This document shows positions 8,276-16,061 of a stretch of 56,897 nucleotides of DNA, piece by piece. The stretch is from NCBI RefSeq assembly GCF_000334155.1, contig NZ_ANNK01000152.1:1-56897 (forward strand). The letters run 5' to 3'. A program made the position numbers and the translations under genes. The notes below the pieces were generated by a model. It was not told the origin of the DNA. It saw only the letters and a program-made list of their open reading frames with translations, and ran no database searches. Source of the stretch: Halalkalibacterium ligniniphilum. GTDB lineage: Bacteria; Bacillota; Bacilli; Bacillales; Bacillaceae_D. Numbering within the stretch: position 1 is the first letter of the stretch; each line of letters opens with the position of its first letter.

Positions 8276-9496
8276 ATGAGTATATTAATTTTGAATGGGT
8301 ACCCACATGAACATATGCCATATGAGCAATGGTTAGAGGATTCGGAAGAGGAACTAATCTTAATTACATCAAAAATATACGAAAATGAATTCCCAAAAGA
8401 AAAATACAAAGAAATAATAGGTTTTGAAAATTATGAAAATAATTCAAATGTAGAAATTCATGCAATTGAATTACATAAGAAATATAATTTCTCCAAATTA
8501 ATAGCTACTTATGAATTTGATTTATTACGTGCTGCAAATTTACGTGAGTTTCTTAAAATACCTGGTCAAGATTATAATAGTGCTCTTGCTTTTAGGGATA
8601 AGTTATTAATGAAACAAATATCAAAAGAGAATAACTTAAACGTGCCTATTTTTGAAAAATTAACAAATGCAGTGGCATTATCAGAATTCATTGATCAAAA
8701 TGGTTACCCGATCGTGGTAAAGCCAAGAGATGGTGCTGGAGCTGAAGGGGTAAGGATTATTAATGATAGTTCAGATTTAAAATTATTTCTTAACGATGGA
8801 ATTCCTTTAAATTTCATGGTTGAAGAATTTATAGATGCTGAAATGTTTCATATAGACATCCTTACATTTGATGGTGAGATCATTTTTAATTGGCCAAGTG
8901 CTTATTTAGTAAGCAACCTTAAATTTAATGAGGGTGGATTTGCGGGCAGTTACTTAATTAATGAAGAGCACATATATTACGAAAAAATAATGAAGTATTC
9001 AAGAGAGTTAGTTAGTAAATTCCCTTCTCCAAAATTTGGTGTTTTTCATATAGAAGTTTTTGTAAAAGAAGGCGAGGTTATTCTTTGTGAGGCAGCTTGC
9101 AGACCTGGAGGAGGAAAGATTGTCGAACAACTCTCTCATGCATTCAATGTTAATATCTGTGAAGTTTTCGTTAAATCCCAATGTGATTTATATACTAAAC
9201 AAGAAGGTGCTTCTATTAACAAAAAACCGAATAAAATAACTGGTTCGATATTAGTTCCTCCATTACCCAAAAAAATTCATCGCCTTCCTATAGAATCACC
9301 ACCTGTAAATATCTTAGAATATCGAACATATCTAAATATGGATGAACAAAAAAATGAGGCAACTAGTCTGATTGATCGAATTGCAACTTTTGTTATAGAG
9401 CCTGGTGAAGACATGTCCATACAAGAAAGCATGAATAATGTTTTTACTTGGTTTACAGATAATTTAGAGTTAGAAGATACTAGAAACAAAAATTAA
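8276..9496 (+). CDS. ATP-grasp ligase, substrate unknown
   Basis: 406-residue ATP-grasp enzyme of the carboxylate-amine/thiol ligase type. The ATP-binding lysine region is YPIVVKPRDGAGAEGVR (about residues 143-159). It is followed by the hinge FMVEEFIDAEMFHIDIL and the metal-binding end IEVFVKEGEVILCEAACRPGGGK (about residues 264-286, given here by its ends), the usual Glu/Asn-Pro-Arg-Pro-Gly-Gly-Gly-like signature. The N-terminal part (SILILNGYPHEHMPYEQWL) resembles the nucleotide-fold front domain of amino-acid ligases. ATG 8276 abuts the upstream TAA, implying translational coupling. Relatives ligate amino acids or decorate peptides; no precursor peptide or exporter was found nearby, so the product cannot be named. 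Low GC compared with glmS suggests acquired DNA. Confidence 0.8.
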   Translation: MSILILNGYPHEHMPYEQWLEDSEEELILITSKIYENEFPKEKYKEIIGFENYENNSNVEIHAIELHKKYNFSKLIATYEFDLLRAANLREFLKIPGQDYNSALAFRDKLLMKQISKENNLNVPIFEKLTNAVALSEFIDQNGYPIVVKPRDGAGAEGVRIINDSSDLKLFLNDGIPLNFMVEEFIDAEMFHIDILTFDGEIIFNWPSAYLVSNLKFNEGGFAGSYLINEEHIYYEKIMKYSRELVSKFPSPKFGVFHIEVFVKEGEVILCEAACRPGGGKIVEQLSHAFNVNICEVFVKSQCDLYTKQEGASINKKPNKITGSILVPPLPKKIHRLPIESPPVNILEYRTYLNMDEQKNEATSLIDRIATFVIEPGEDMSIQESMNNVFTWFTDNLELEDTRNKN

Positions 9497-9523
9497 TCTA
9501 GTACTTATATTCTTAACAGACAA

Positions 9524-9566
9524 AAGCGATAAACCCTTTATATTGAAAAGGGTTTATCGCTTCTTT
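9524..9566 (+). terminator. Terminator after the ATP-grasp gene
   Basis: A 14-bp perfect stem AAGCGATAAACCCT / AGGGTTTATCGCTT with an 11-base loop and CTTTATTG after it; AAAAGCG on the other side lets it work weakly in reverse too. Confidence 0.9.
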
Positions 9567-9578
9567 ATTGATGGTTTA

Positions 9579-10264
9579 GAAAACCCCTGGCTGTGCCGGG
9601 GGTTCAAAAGAGCTTCTAGCGTGGTATTAAAAAACCTCACTTCATGGTAGGATAAAGTTGGTTTCCCGACCGCTTTATCTCACCAAAGAAGGAGGTATGC
9701 CCTGTGAAGGACATGAATAGTTTAGCACACACAACATGGAATTGTAAGTATCATATCGTTTTTGCGCCAAAATACAGAAGGCAAATCATAAGGGATTTAT
9801 GTGAACGAAAAGGGGTCGTGATTCATGAAGCAAATGCTTGTCCCGACCACATTCATATGTTAGTGAGCATCCCGCCAAAGCTAAGTGTATCTCAATTTAT
9901 GGGATACTTAAAAGGGAAGAGTAGTCTCATGATATTTGATCGACATGCCAATTTAAAATATCGATATGGAAATCGGAAGTTCTGGTGTCGAGGCTTCTAT
10001 GTCGATACGGTGGGTAGAAATAAAAAGAAAATCCAACAATACATTAGGGAGCAGCTAGTAGAAGACCATAGAGGAGACCAGTTATCGTTGTTCGAAGACT
10101 ATGATCCATTTACCGGTGAGAAAAGAAATTCTTTAGAATGGGTGAGTGGATGTGGTGCAAAAGGGAAACCCATTCAGTGGGCCTTTAAGACCGAGACCGG
10201 CAAGGAAGGCTTCAAGCCGCAGAGCAAACCATTAGTTCACACTGGTGGTTTTGATTTATACAAC
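9579..10264 (+). mobile_element. IS200/IS605-family insertion sequence (tnpA only)
   Basis: A single-gene element with subterminal hairpins instead of terminal inverted repeats. The left-end hairpin is AACCCCTGGC-TGT-GCCGGGGGTT (9582-9604). The right-end hairpin is AAACCATTAG-TTCACA-CTGGTGGTTT (10226-10251). The same two ends, without the gene, recur at 31939-32084, and that comparison sets the boundaries to within a few bases. No tnpB/omega-RNA part is present. Transposition in this family proceeds through single-stranded circles by the Y1 HUH enzyme. Confidence 0.85.
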
Positions 10265-10279
10265 AAAAAAGGGGATTAA
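9704..10279 (+). CDS. tnpA: IS200-type TnpA transposase (Y1 HUH)
   Basis: Y1 transposase of the IS200 group. The HUH metal site is DHIHMLV (about residues 46-52), and the catalytic tyrosine lies in KIQQYIREQ (about residue 112). The N-terminal start matches the family signature (SLAHTTWNCKYHIVFAPKYRR). GTG 9704 has a strong GAAGGAGG RBS 8 bases upstream. At 191 residues it is about 40 longer than usual. The extra C-terminal stretch, from NSLEWVSGC onward, is translated through the right-end hairpin and out of the element, ending at TAA 10277, so the tail is probably a by-product of a lost stop. All catalytic residues are intact, so it may be active. Confidence 0.9.
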   Translation: MKDMNSLAHTTWNCKYHIVFAPKYRRQIIRDLCERKGVVIHEANACPDHIHMLVSIPPKLSVSQFMGYLKGKSSLMIFDRHANLKYRYGNRKFWCRGFYVDTVGRNKKKIQQYIREQLVEDHRGDQLSLFEDYDPFTGEKRNSLEWVSGCGAKGKPIQWAFKTETGKEGFKPQSKPLVHTGGFDLYNKKGD

Positions 10280-10389
10280 TGTTAAAATTAAAACTACGGT
10301 TATTCAAGTAAACCAGCTAATAGTTTGTCAACATTTTTCAATAAAAAAATCTAAACACACATGATATACTAAAAATAGACATACCAAAT

Positions 10390-10424
10390 AACCTTCCTTC
10401 ACTATAATTTTGGAAGGTTTTGTT
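10390..10424. terminator. Hairpin terminator between IS200 and IS110
   Basis: 8-bp stem AACCTTCC / GGAAGGTT followed by TTGTTCT, with AT-rich flanks. The rest of the 10280-10450 gap shows nothing recognisable. Confidence 0.5.
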
Positions 10425-10450
10425 CTATTTAGTTAGACACAGTTATTAAG

Positions 10451-11417
10451 CTATATCTTGGAAGTAGTTCTACTTTTTAATAAGGCATAAATCCAATGTA
10501 AGAGCTTATTAACACAAGCAATAACAGCTACTTTGAATGCTTTACCTTCTTCACGTTTTTTATCATAAAATTCCCGCATTCTTTTGTTACGAGGAATGAT
10601 TTCATCACTCGTCTTCTTCTTGCGGCCAATCGCGAATAGCACAACAGACTGCCATATATAACGCATGGCGAAGCCTACTTGAACCACGCTTCGTAATTCG
10701 GTCTTGGGTAGCTGTAAACTTACCAGACTCGAATACACTAGGATCAACACCAGCGAAAGCCACAAGTTTCTTAGGATTATCAAATCGATCTATCTCACCG
10801 ATTTCAGAGATAATTGTTGCAGCGATTTTTTCTCCAATACCAGGGATAGATTTGATAATGGTATATTCCTAATAAAGTTAAGAGAGAAACCACCGAATAC
10901 AAATCACCAAAAAAGCCTCTATGTTCAGGGAACACTTGGTCAAGAATGGCTTGAAATGGTAATTTAGTTTGAATAAGTGTTCCAGTAATATTTTCATGTT
11001 GTCTTGTTAGATTACGAAGGTTTAAGAGTTGAACTCCACGCTTTTTTTATAGGGTTCTAACTCTTTCTTGTAAAACAGCTCGCAGAGGTAATAAGCATCA
11101 ACTGCATCGGTTTTAACCTTCCTTAAACTCGAACTTTTCGCTTTATAAGAAATCAGTGGATTAATGATAATTAATAAGTACCCACGCTCCTCTAAGTAAT
11201 GAACAACTGGTGTTTGATAATGCCCCGTTGCCTCTAGAATAATTGGTGGTTTTACACCTGACTGTTCTTTCACTTCCTCAAGGAACTCTCCAAGAGAAGC
11301 AAGCCCATCCAAGGTATGACTAACTTTAAAACTCTTACGGTATGGTTTTCCCTTATCTAAAAAAGCTTGAACCTGACTTTCCCCTTTTGACACATCCAGA
11401 CCTATGACTGGATTCAT
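10451..11417 (-). pseudogene. IS110-family transposase, frameshifted
   Basis: The N-terminal DEDD (RuvC-like) half is intact from ATG 11417, which has RBS AGGAGG. It has Asp in VIGLDVSKG, Glu in ILEATGHY, and the paired Asp in KTDAVDAYYLCELF. The frame closes at 11022. The C-terminal half reappears in other frames: a short piece with FDNPKKLVAFAGVDPSVFES, then 10451-10783 with the catalytic-serine-domain tail RYAMYMAV and FYDKKREEGKAFKVAVIACVNKLL. At least two frameshifts separate the parts, so no active enzyme can be made. Intact relatives are about 400 residues long. Confidence 0.85.
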
Positions 11418-11611
11418 TCTAAATCTCCTCCTAAACTTGTAATTTACCAGTACCCCTAATTCATCTTGCAGTATCACAGCTTCGCTTGTTATACGAGATC
11501 TAGGTCCCAACCAGCCTCAATCATGTTTCTACAAGTAGGAGGTACGGGTTCAAAGCCCCACGGGCAGTTACGTTTTACCCCTGGCTACTGTTATAATAAG
11601 TCCATATAAAA
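11418..11611 (-). other. Upstream non-coding part of the IS110 remnant (candidate bridge-RNA region)
   Basis: About 190 bases between the transposase start and the hairpin at 11612, read on the minus strand. In IS110-family elements the long leader upstream of the transposase encodes the structured bridge RNA that pairs with target and donor DNA. This segment has the right place and a higher GC than its surroundings, but I did not derive the internal loops. The neighbouring transposase is dead, so this is a relic at best. Confidence 0.35.
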
Positions 11612-11649
11612 AAGGTCAACCAGAAATATTTTCTTATCTGGATGACCTT
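11612..11649. terminator. Hairpin between IS110 and the ACT-domain gene
   Basis: 12-bp imperfect stem AAGGTCAACCAGA / TCTGGATGACCTT with AAAAA before it and TATAA after it. It could end transcription leftward. Confidence 0.5.
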
Positions 11650-11729
11650 ATAATACGAACGGACAGGTTAGTTAACAAGGGTTTGAAAGAAAAAATGGTA
11701 TAATAACTTCTAAAAGGAGTACTGAAAAT

Positions 11730-12116
11730 ATGAAATTAAAAATTTTAGATTCAACTTTTTCCGTTGTGAAATTCCCACCAACTGAAACAATACCATTGTG
11801 GGCATTAAACTCCGATGTATTTTCTATTACCCGAACAGTTGAGGAACTGTCTATCGTGTGCCCTTCCGAATGTTTATCGATGAACGAAGTATATAAAGAT
11901 GTTGAAAATGATTGGAAGTGTATAAAAGTAGAGGGAGTTTTAGACTTTAGCTTAACTGGAATATTATCTTCATTAGCGAATCCATTAGCCGAAAATAAGA
12001 TCAGTATCTTTGCTATTTCAACCTTTAATACGGATTACCTGCTTATTAAAAGCAATTCAATTGAAAAGGCAAAAGTCGTATTAGAGAATGAAGGTCACAC
12101 TTTTAGCAATATTTAA
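11730..12116 (+). CDS. ACT-domain protein (CASTOR-like)
   Basis: 128-residue cytoplasmic protein made of two ACT-like small-molecule-binding folds. Features typical of the family are the N-terminal FSVVKFPPTETIPLWAL, the middle WKCIKVEGVLDFSLTGILSSL, and SIFAISTFNTDYLLIK with the glycine/asparagine turn. Bacterial members are uncharacterised putative amino-acid sensors. ATG 11730 has AAAGGAG at spacing 8, and TATAAT at 11699-11704 could be its -10. It stands alone between an IS110 remnant and exported genes, and its stop is followed directly by the TTCAACAAACGGGC-type terminator also seen after other genes here. Confidence 0.85.
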   Translation: MKLKILDSTFSVVKFPPTETIPLWALNSDVFSITRTVEELSIVCPSECLSMNEVYKDVENDWKCIKVEGVLDFSLTGILSSLANPLAENKISIFAISTFNTDYLLIKSNSIEKAKVVLENEGHTFSNI

Positions 12117-12140
12117 AAAAATTTCTTCAACAAACGGGCT

Positions 12141-12169
12141 CGTATCTACAATAAGCAGATACGCTTTTT
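12141..12169 (+). terminator. Terminator after the ACT-domain gene
   Basis: 7-bp stem CGTATCT / AGATACG with a 9-base loop followed by CTTTTTC. It sits just after TTCAACAAACGGGCT, a motif shared with the tails at 14747 and 17401. Confidence 0.75.
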
Positions 12170-12584
12170 CTTATTCATCTCCTAAATAAAAGAAATCAAT
12201 GTTAAGATTAAAAATGAAGCAATAAGGTTTATTCAACTATTTGGCAGGTTAAAAGGGAGATTATATATTTAAAAACAAAAAATATTGGATTCTTATGCCA
12301 CCTTTTCTAATTCTAACAATCGCATTAATTATGATTTTAACATGTAATTCCCCCTTGCACATTATAGAATATTAGACAAAAAATCCTATATTCCGTTTTA
12401 TTTACATTAATATAAACCAAAAAACCTACAGAAACCATTTTATAGGATTTTCTATTCTATATTAGATTACGAGTTTAATAATAATTGTCTTTGATTGATA
12501 CATTATTATTTTATTTCCGGTAACTATTGCTCCCTTAAACCAATTACTACTTACTTAGGCTTAGAAATAATAAAGTATATTAAA
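12170..12584. other. Gene-poor AT-rich gap with a short membrane-peptide remnant
   Basis: About 415 bases. A frame around 12270-12375 encodes KNKKYWILMPPFLILTIALI followed by MILTCNSPL and a stop. It looks like the start of a membrane protein cut short, without a convincing RBS. A later inverted pair (AAATCCTATA near 12383, TATAGGATTT near 12443) could form a long-loop hairpin upstream of the next gene. No promoter was assigned. Confidence 0.35.
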
Positions 12585-13049
12585 ATGAAGAAAAAATTAG
12601 GCGCATTAGCATTTAGTCTCATGGTATTATCTACACCTTTATATGAAGCATCTGCAGCTGAGGGTGGTATCAATGGAGAACCTGAAATAATTGATGAAGA
12701 TATCGTAACATCTACAATGGAACCAGAAGAAGGTAGTATGGGAATTATGTCATCAGGTACACGCACATCTACAACCAGAACTTATAGTGGTGCATTTTCA
12801 AGTTATTATGCAGTTGCGCGAAACGAAGCTACTCAAATTCAAGATCTTATGACTGTTCGCGGACGTATTTTTAATGGAAATGGTGGTATGGTTTATGATT
12901 TGTCTGACCGACAACAGTCAACAAGAGAAGTAAGTGTGACATTATCACATGGAGGAAATAGTTATTATGGACATTACGCAGTAGGTAATCATTTCTATCA
13001 ACGATCTGGATATGTGGATACCAGACACGAGACGAGATCAAATTGGTAG
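12585..13049 (+). CDS. Small secreted protein, function unknown
   Basis: 154-residue preprotein with a clear signal peptide (MKKKLGALAFSLMVLSTPLY, cleavage likely after EASA-A near residue 25). An acidic stretch follows (EPEIIDEDIVTSTMEPEEG), then a Ser/Thr/Tyr/Gly-rich mature domain ending in GNSYYGHYAVGNHFYQRSGY and DTRHETRSNW. The Tyr/His/Gly-rich end vaguely recalls lactococcin-972-type secreted proteins, but the diagnostic motifs are not met and I do not assign it. The frame is open further upstream to 12495; ATG 12585 is chosen because it starts the signal peptide, though its RBS is poor. A terminator follows, then a second exported protein 60 bp downstream. Confidence 0.6.
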   Translation: MKKKLGALAFSLMVLSTPLYEASAAEGGINGEPEIIDEDIVTSTMEPEEGSMGIMSSGTRTSTTRTYSGAFSSYYAVARNEATQIQDLMTVRGRIFNGNGGMVYDLSDRQQSTREVSVTLSHGGNSYYGHYAVGNHFYQRSGYVDTRHETRSNW

Positions 13050-13058
13050 AATATATAA

Positions 13059-13092
13059 AAAGGGCGTATACTTAATTATGCGCCCTTTTTAT
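13059..13092 (+). terminator. Terminator or attenuating hairpin between the two exported genes
   Basis: Perfect 11-bp stem AAAGGGCGTAT / ATGCGCCCTTT (one wobble) with an 8-base loop, followed by TTATT. It lies only 17 bp before the next start codon, so it may lower expression of that gene relative to the first. Confidence 0.8.
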
Positions 13093-13108
13093 TAGGCAGG
13101 AGGTAGTT

Positions 13109-14044
13109 ATGAAAAAAAAGAAATTATTAGTACCTTTCATTCTAATTTTAATGTTTTTAATAACAGTTTTTTTATGGAATAACTTGGAATTGGATTCAGA
13201 AAGTAATGTCTCAGATAAACTAGAATCTCAGTACAGTGTAGACTTTTTTCTCACCAAGCCAAATGAAAAACCACTAAAGTTTGCAAGCCCATTAGAGTTA
13301 GACGAAAACAGGGATACTACCATCAAAATTAATCTAAATCACAACATTCCAGAAGCAAGAGAGTATGCTATTTTAATACTAGAAGATTATATCCAAAGTG
13401 ATTTTTCTGTTGAAGAATCTGAAGAATTAATAAATAATTATATTTTCGAAGCCGATGAAAATTCATCAAATGAGATTTCAATAAAAAAAAATATTTCTCC
13501 TGAAACAAGGGAATTATCGATTATAGTAATTAAAAAACCTAATTATGTGCTGAAAGAATTCGACCTTTCAAAAGCTGTTGTACTTGAAGATATATTTAGT
13601 TCAAGACATCCTATTGTACAAGGTAAAGCACTAGATACATCTAACTTGTATACCCAAAAACCAAATATTATAAAAGAAGATGAAAACCCATTAGGGTTAC
13701 TTTTCCTAAGTAGTGAATTAAATGAATTGAAAGCTACCTTAGTTTCTTCAAAAAATGAAAAGCTTTATTTATCAGTTGCTAATAACAGTCACTTAGAAAA
13801 AATTGATTATGTATTAATCGGTTTGAAAGATTGGCAACAATATGAATTTATTAATGGAGAAAAAGTACTTTATACAGGTTTTCTTTCAGAAAGAGAAAGA
13901 TACCTTTATGAAATAATTACTCCCAATGTAGTAAGTGATACAAATATACAAATTATAGCACTCCCTTTACCTTCCTATCCAAATGATCAAGAACCACTCT
14001 CGTTTCAAGCGATAGGGACATTTAGATTAGCTGTGGAACCTTAA
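13109..14044 (+). CDS. Membrane-anchored extracytoplasmic protein, function unknown
   Basis: 311 residues: basic start MKKKKLL, one hydrophobic segment (about residues 7-23, VPFILILMFLITVFLW) and a long outward-facing part with no further membrane helices and no lipobox. The external part reads as two all-beta modules (around residues 40-150 and 165-311), with repeated motifs such as IIVIKKPNYVLKEF and IIALPLPSYPNDQEP. Family not recognised. RBS GGAGG at spacing 6. It may work with the secreted protein just upstream, as partner, inhibitor or chaperone; the only support is gene order. Confidence 0.6.
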   Translation: MKKKKLLVPFILILMFLITVFLWNNLELDSESNVSDKLESQYSVDFFLTKPNEKPLKFASPLELDENRDTTIKINLNHNIPEAREYAILILEDYIQSDFSVEESEELINNYIFEADENSSNEISIKKNISPETRELSIIVIKKPNYVLKEFDLSKAVVLEDIFSSRHPIVQGKALDTSNLYTQKPNIIKEDENPLGLLFLSSELNELKATLVSSKNEKLYLSVANNSHLEKIDYVLIGLKDWQQYEFINGEKVLYTGFLSERERYLYEIITPNVVSDTNIQIIALPLPSYPNDQEPLSFQAIGTFRLAVEP

Positions 14045-14060
14045 ATTATAACTACTCACA

Positions 14061-14415
14061 TTTTTCCAACTGAGAAAAGATATAGGTGCTATTCTCAGAA
14101 GGTTATGTGAACTGAAAGATGTCGAAATCATTGAAGCACATGCGATGAAGGATCATATTCATATGTTAGTGAAATTCCCACCTAAATTATCTGTGTCACA
14201 TTTTATGAGCTTTAAAAGTTCGTTAATGCTCCACGCCGGCATGCCAATTTAAAGTATAACCATGGGAATCGTACGTTTTGGGCAAAAGGATATTATGTGA
14301 GTACTGTAGGATTGAAAAACAATAGAGAATTAAATACGTAATCAGGAAGCGGAGGATCGATTACGCGACCAAATGACGAAGAGAGAGTACGTCGATCCAT
14401 TTAAATTCCGTTTGT
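14061..14415 (+). pseudogene. Remnant of a second IS200-type transposase
   Basis: Starting inside the gene, the frame reads RRLCELKDVEIIEAHAMKDH then IHMLVKFPPKLSVSHFMSF, i.e. the HUH region of TnpA with KDHIHMLV. It then breaks by frameshift at the KSSLM segment. Later pieces (GNRTFWAKGYYVST, then EAEDRLRDQM and YVDPFKF) are still recognisable in other frames. It aligns with the intact tnpA at 9704 over most of its length but is a different, older copy. No ends were located. Confidence 0.8.
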
Positions 14416-14421
14416 AATCCG

Positions 14422-14505
14422 AAGAATAAAACACCTGAATATGAATTAACTGCTTCTACATTAGACAGATGGATTACTCAGTTTCAACAGTCTGGTTCAT
14501 ATTAA
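14422..14505 (+). pseudogene. Fragment of an IS3-type transposase OrfA
   Basis: 28 codons reading KNKTPEYELTASTLDRWITQ then FQQSGSY before a stop, resembling the helix-turn-helix start of IS3/IS150-group OrfA proteins. Nothing else of that element is visible. Confidence 0.45.
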
Positions 14506-14539
14506 CGATAGCCATTTTACATCCAAATTGTCTGTCGTT

Positions 14540-14729
14540 TCTATTTTTTCCCAAAGTGGAAAAATCATTTAATGTTGATGAATTAGTTTCAACTTTACAT
14601 AAACCAAATTTAAATGTACATATATGTAGAGGTGAGCATGGATTTAGTGATCCATACTCTTCTAAATACAATGAAGAATTACCTCAAAATGTGTTTGGAA
14701 AAACATTGCATTTCTTCAAAAATAACTGA
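14540..14729 (+). pseudogene. C-terminal fragment of an alpha/beta hydrolase (dienelactone hydrolase-like)
   Basis: The frame ending at 14729 gives DELVSTLHKPNLNVHICRGE followed by HGFSDPYSSKYNEE and TLHFFKNN. This matches the last 50-60 residues of dienelactone-hydrolase-type enzymes, including the catalytic histidine in HGF and the terminal FF. The nucleophile and aspartate parts are absent, so the gene has lost its 5' two-thirds, probably at the transposase fragments just upstream. Confidence 0.55.
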
Positions 14730-14820
14730 ATTTTTATTCCGCAAACGGGCGCTTTAATGGAGGAAAGATCATAGAAATGATCAAACTTTTTTATAAAAGG
14801 CGGATTCAATTGAATATATT

Positions 14821-14870
14821 AAGAGCGTATTTTGACAAATCTTTTTTTCAAAACACGCTCTTTCTTTTTG
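14821..14870 (+). terminator. Strong hairpin terminator
   Basis: 15-bp stem AAGAGCGTATTTTGA / TCAAAACACGCTCTT (one wobble) followed by TCTTTTT. It probably belonged to the hydrolase gene now truncated. Confidence 0.8.
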
Positions 14871-14925
14871 TTCGCTTATAAAGGTTCAAGGTTATTAGTA
14901 TCAATTTGCTCAAACATTATTACAA

Positions 14926-15475
14926 AGCTACACATGGCGATTCGAATTGTTCACGGGGATAAATCTTTCATTTTTACAGGCGATGCAGAACACGAATCAG
15001 AAGCAGAAATGCTTAGGAGCGGGCATGAGCTTCAATCGGACCTATATTTGGTTGGACACCACGGCTCTTCTGGAAGTTCGTCTGAAGCATTCTTAGACGC
15101 TGTGAACCCCACATATGCCGTTATACAAGTCGGAGAAAATTCATATGGACATCCACCATCGCGAAACCATCCCCAAGCTCGGAGAACGCAATTTAAAGGT
15201 ATATAGCAATGATTTAAGCAGGGATATTGTCATTGAATCTGATGGGATAGAAATTTCGGTAGTAAAAGGGAAAGAGGAACTTGGTGTATCCGGTTCTGAA
15301 ATGTATAACGATGGTTCGTCTTTCAGCCAGAATGACAACGATTCGAACCAAAGTTCAAATGATACTGCGGGGGACATTGATAATGATTTGGCGTGTTATC
15401 ACTTTAAGGAGACGGTCAAAATTATGGAAATTACTAACAATAAAATAGTGCTTAAAGAAAAGAATATACTATTTT
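14926..15475 (+). pseudogene. ComEC/Rec2-like metallo-beta-lactamase-fold protein, C-terminal remnant
   Basis: The first frame reads IRIVHGDKSFIFTGDAEHES and LYLVGHHGSSGSSSEAFLDA, the metal-binding FTGD and HHGS motifs of ComEC-like hydrolases. Near 15150 it shifts to the frame reading ETIPKLGERNLKVYSNDLSR. An acidic Ser/Asn/Asp-rich linker follows, then a short closing domain to a TAA at 15475. The N-terminal HxHxDH part is missing and the frame is shifted, so it is not functional. Intact relatives are secreted or lipoprotein beta-lactamase-fold proteins of about 300-400 residues. Confidence 0.75.
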
Positions 15476-15815
15476 AATGCACTACATGCTATTGAATTAA
15501 GTCTTTAATAATAGCTTAAAGATGAATAATAGTAATAAAGAAAAGAAGTAATATATAATTAATCAGAACCAATGTACCTTTGATTTAAACGTGAGTTCTC
15601 TTATAGAAACTTTGAAAGTTGTTTGGGGACATTGGTTTATTTAATTTTACTAGATGCGAAATTATAAAATTGTGCATTGACCTTTAGGTGGTTCCGACCA
15701 TTAACTGGATTGGGACTATTTATTCATAGACCTCTAATATTGATGTGAGGCACTCCATTCAATTAGAAAGACGGGACTGCACATTAAATTAATATTTAAC
15801 AACTGATTTCCTGTG

Positions 15816-15852
15816 GATTTGAAATAAAGTCACGATGTTTGTAAAAAAGATG
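15816..15852 (+). repeat. 37-bp direct repeat, copy 2
   Basis: Differs from 6991-7027 at three positions (unit contains AATAAAGTCACGATGTTT). A degenerate third copy lies at 15861-15891 (AAGTCACGACGTTTATAAAA). As after glmS, a hairpin with AAAGGGGTGT follows. Confidence 0.7.
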
Positions 15853-15909
15853 AGAGGTTTTTATTAAGTCACGACGTTTATAAAAATGTTGCGAAGATTC
15901 ACGCCTTTT

Positions 15910-15944
15910 GACACTCCTTTTTATAAATAAAGGGGTGTCTTTAT
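15910..15944 (+). terminator. Terminator-like hairpin after the repeat
   Basis: 11-bp stem GACACTCCTTT / AAAGGGGTGTC (one wobble), then TTTAT. Its right arm resembles the right arm of the glmS terminator. Confidence 0.65.
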
Positions 15945-15990
15945 CATAAAAAGATTATTCCATTAAAGGGCCATATAATGAAGTAACACA

Positions 15991-16019
15991 TTGTCAATAT
16001 GATGGTAATTTGAAATAAT
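15991..16019 (+). promoter_or_regulatory. Possible promoter of the YfiT-like gene
   Basis: TTGTCA (15991-15996) and AATAAT (16014-16019), 17-bp spacer, about 40 bases before the start codon. Confidence 0.4.
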
Positions 16020-16061
16020 TGTTATTAAGCTAATAGGGCAGAAAAGTGAGGGGAATTTATA

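Larger units (their letters stand above)
15476..16061. other. Gap without genes
   Basis: About 585 AT-rich bases with no frame that I can support. It holds the second and third copies of the 37-bp repeat (15816-15852, 15861-15891), a terminator-like hairpin and the promoter of the YfiT-like gene. Confidence 0.6.

Noticed and set aside
12585-13049. Lactococcin-972-type bacteriocin
   Set aside because: Size and secretion fit, but the diagnostic C-terminal motif and the usual membrane/ABC partner genes are missing.
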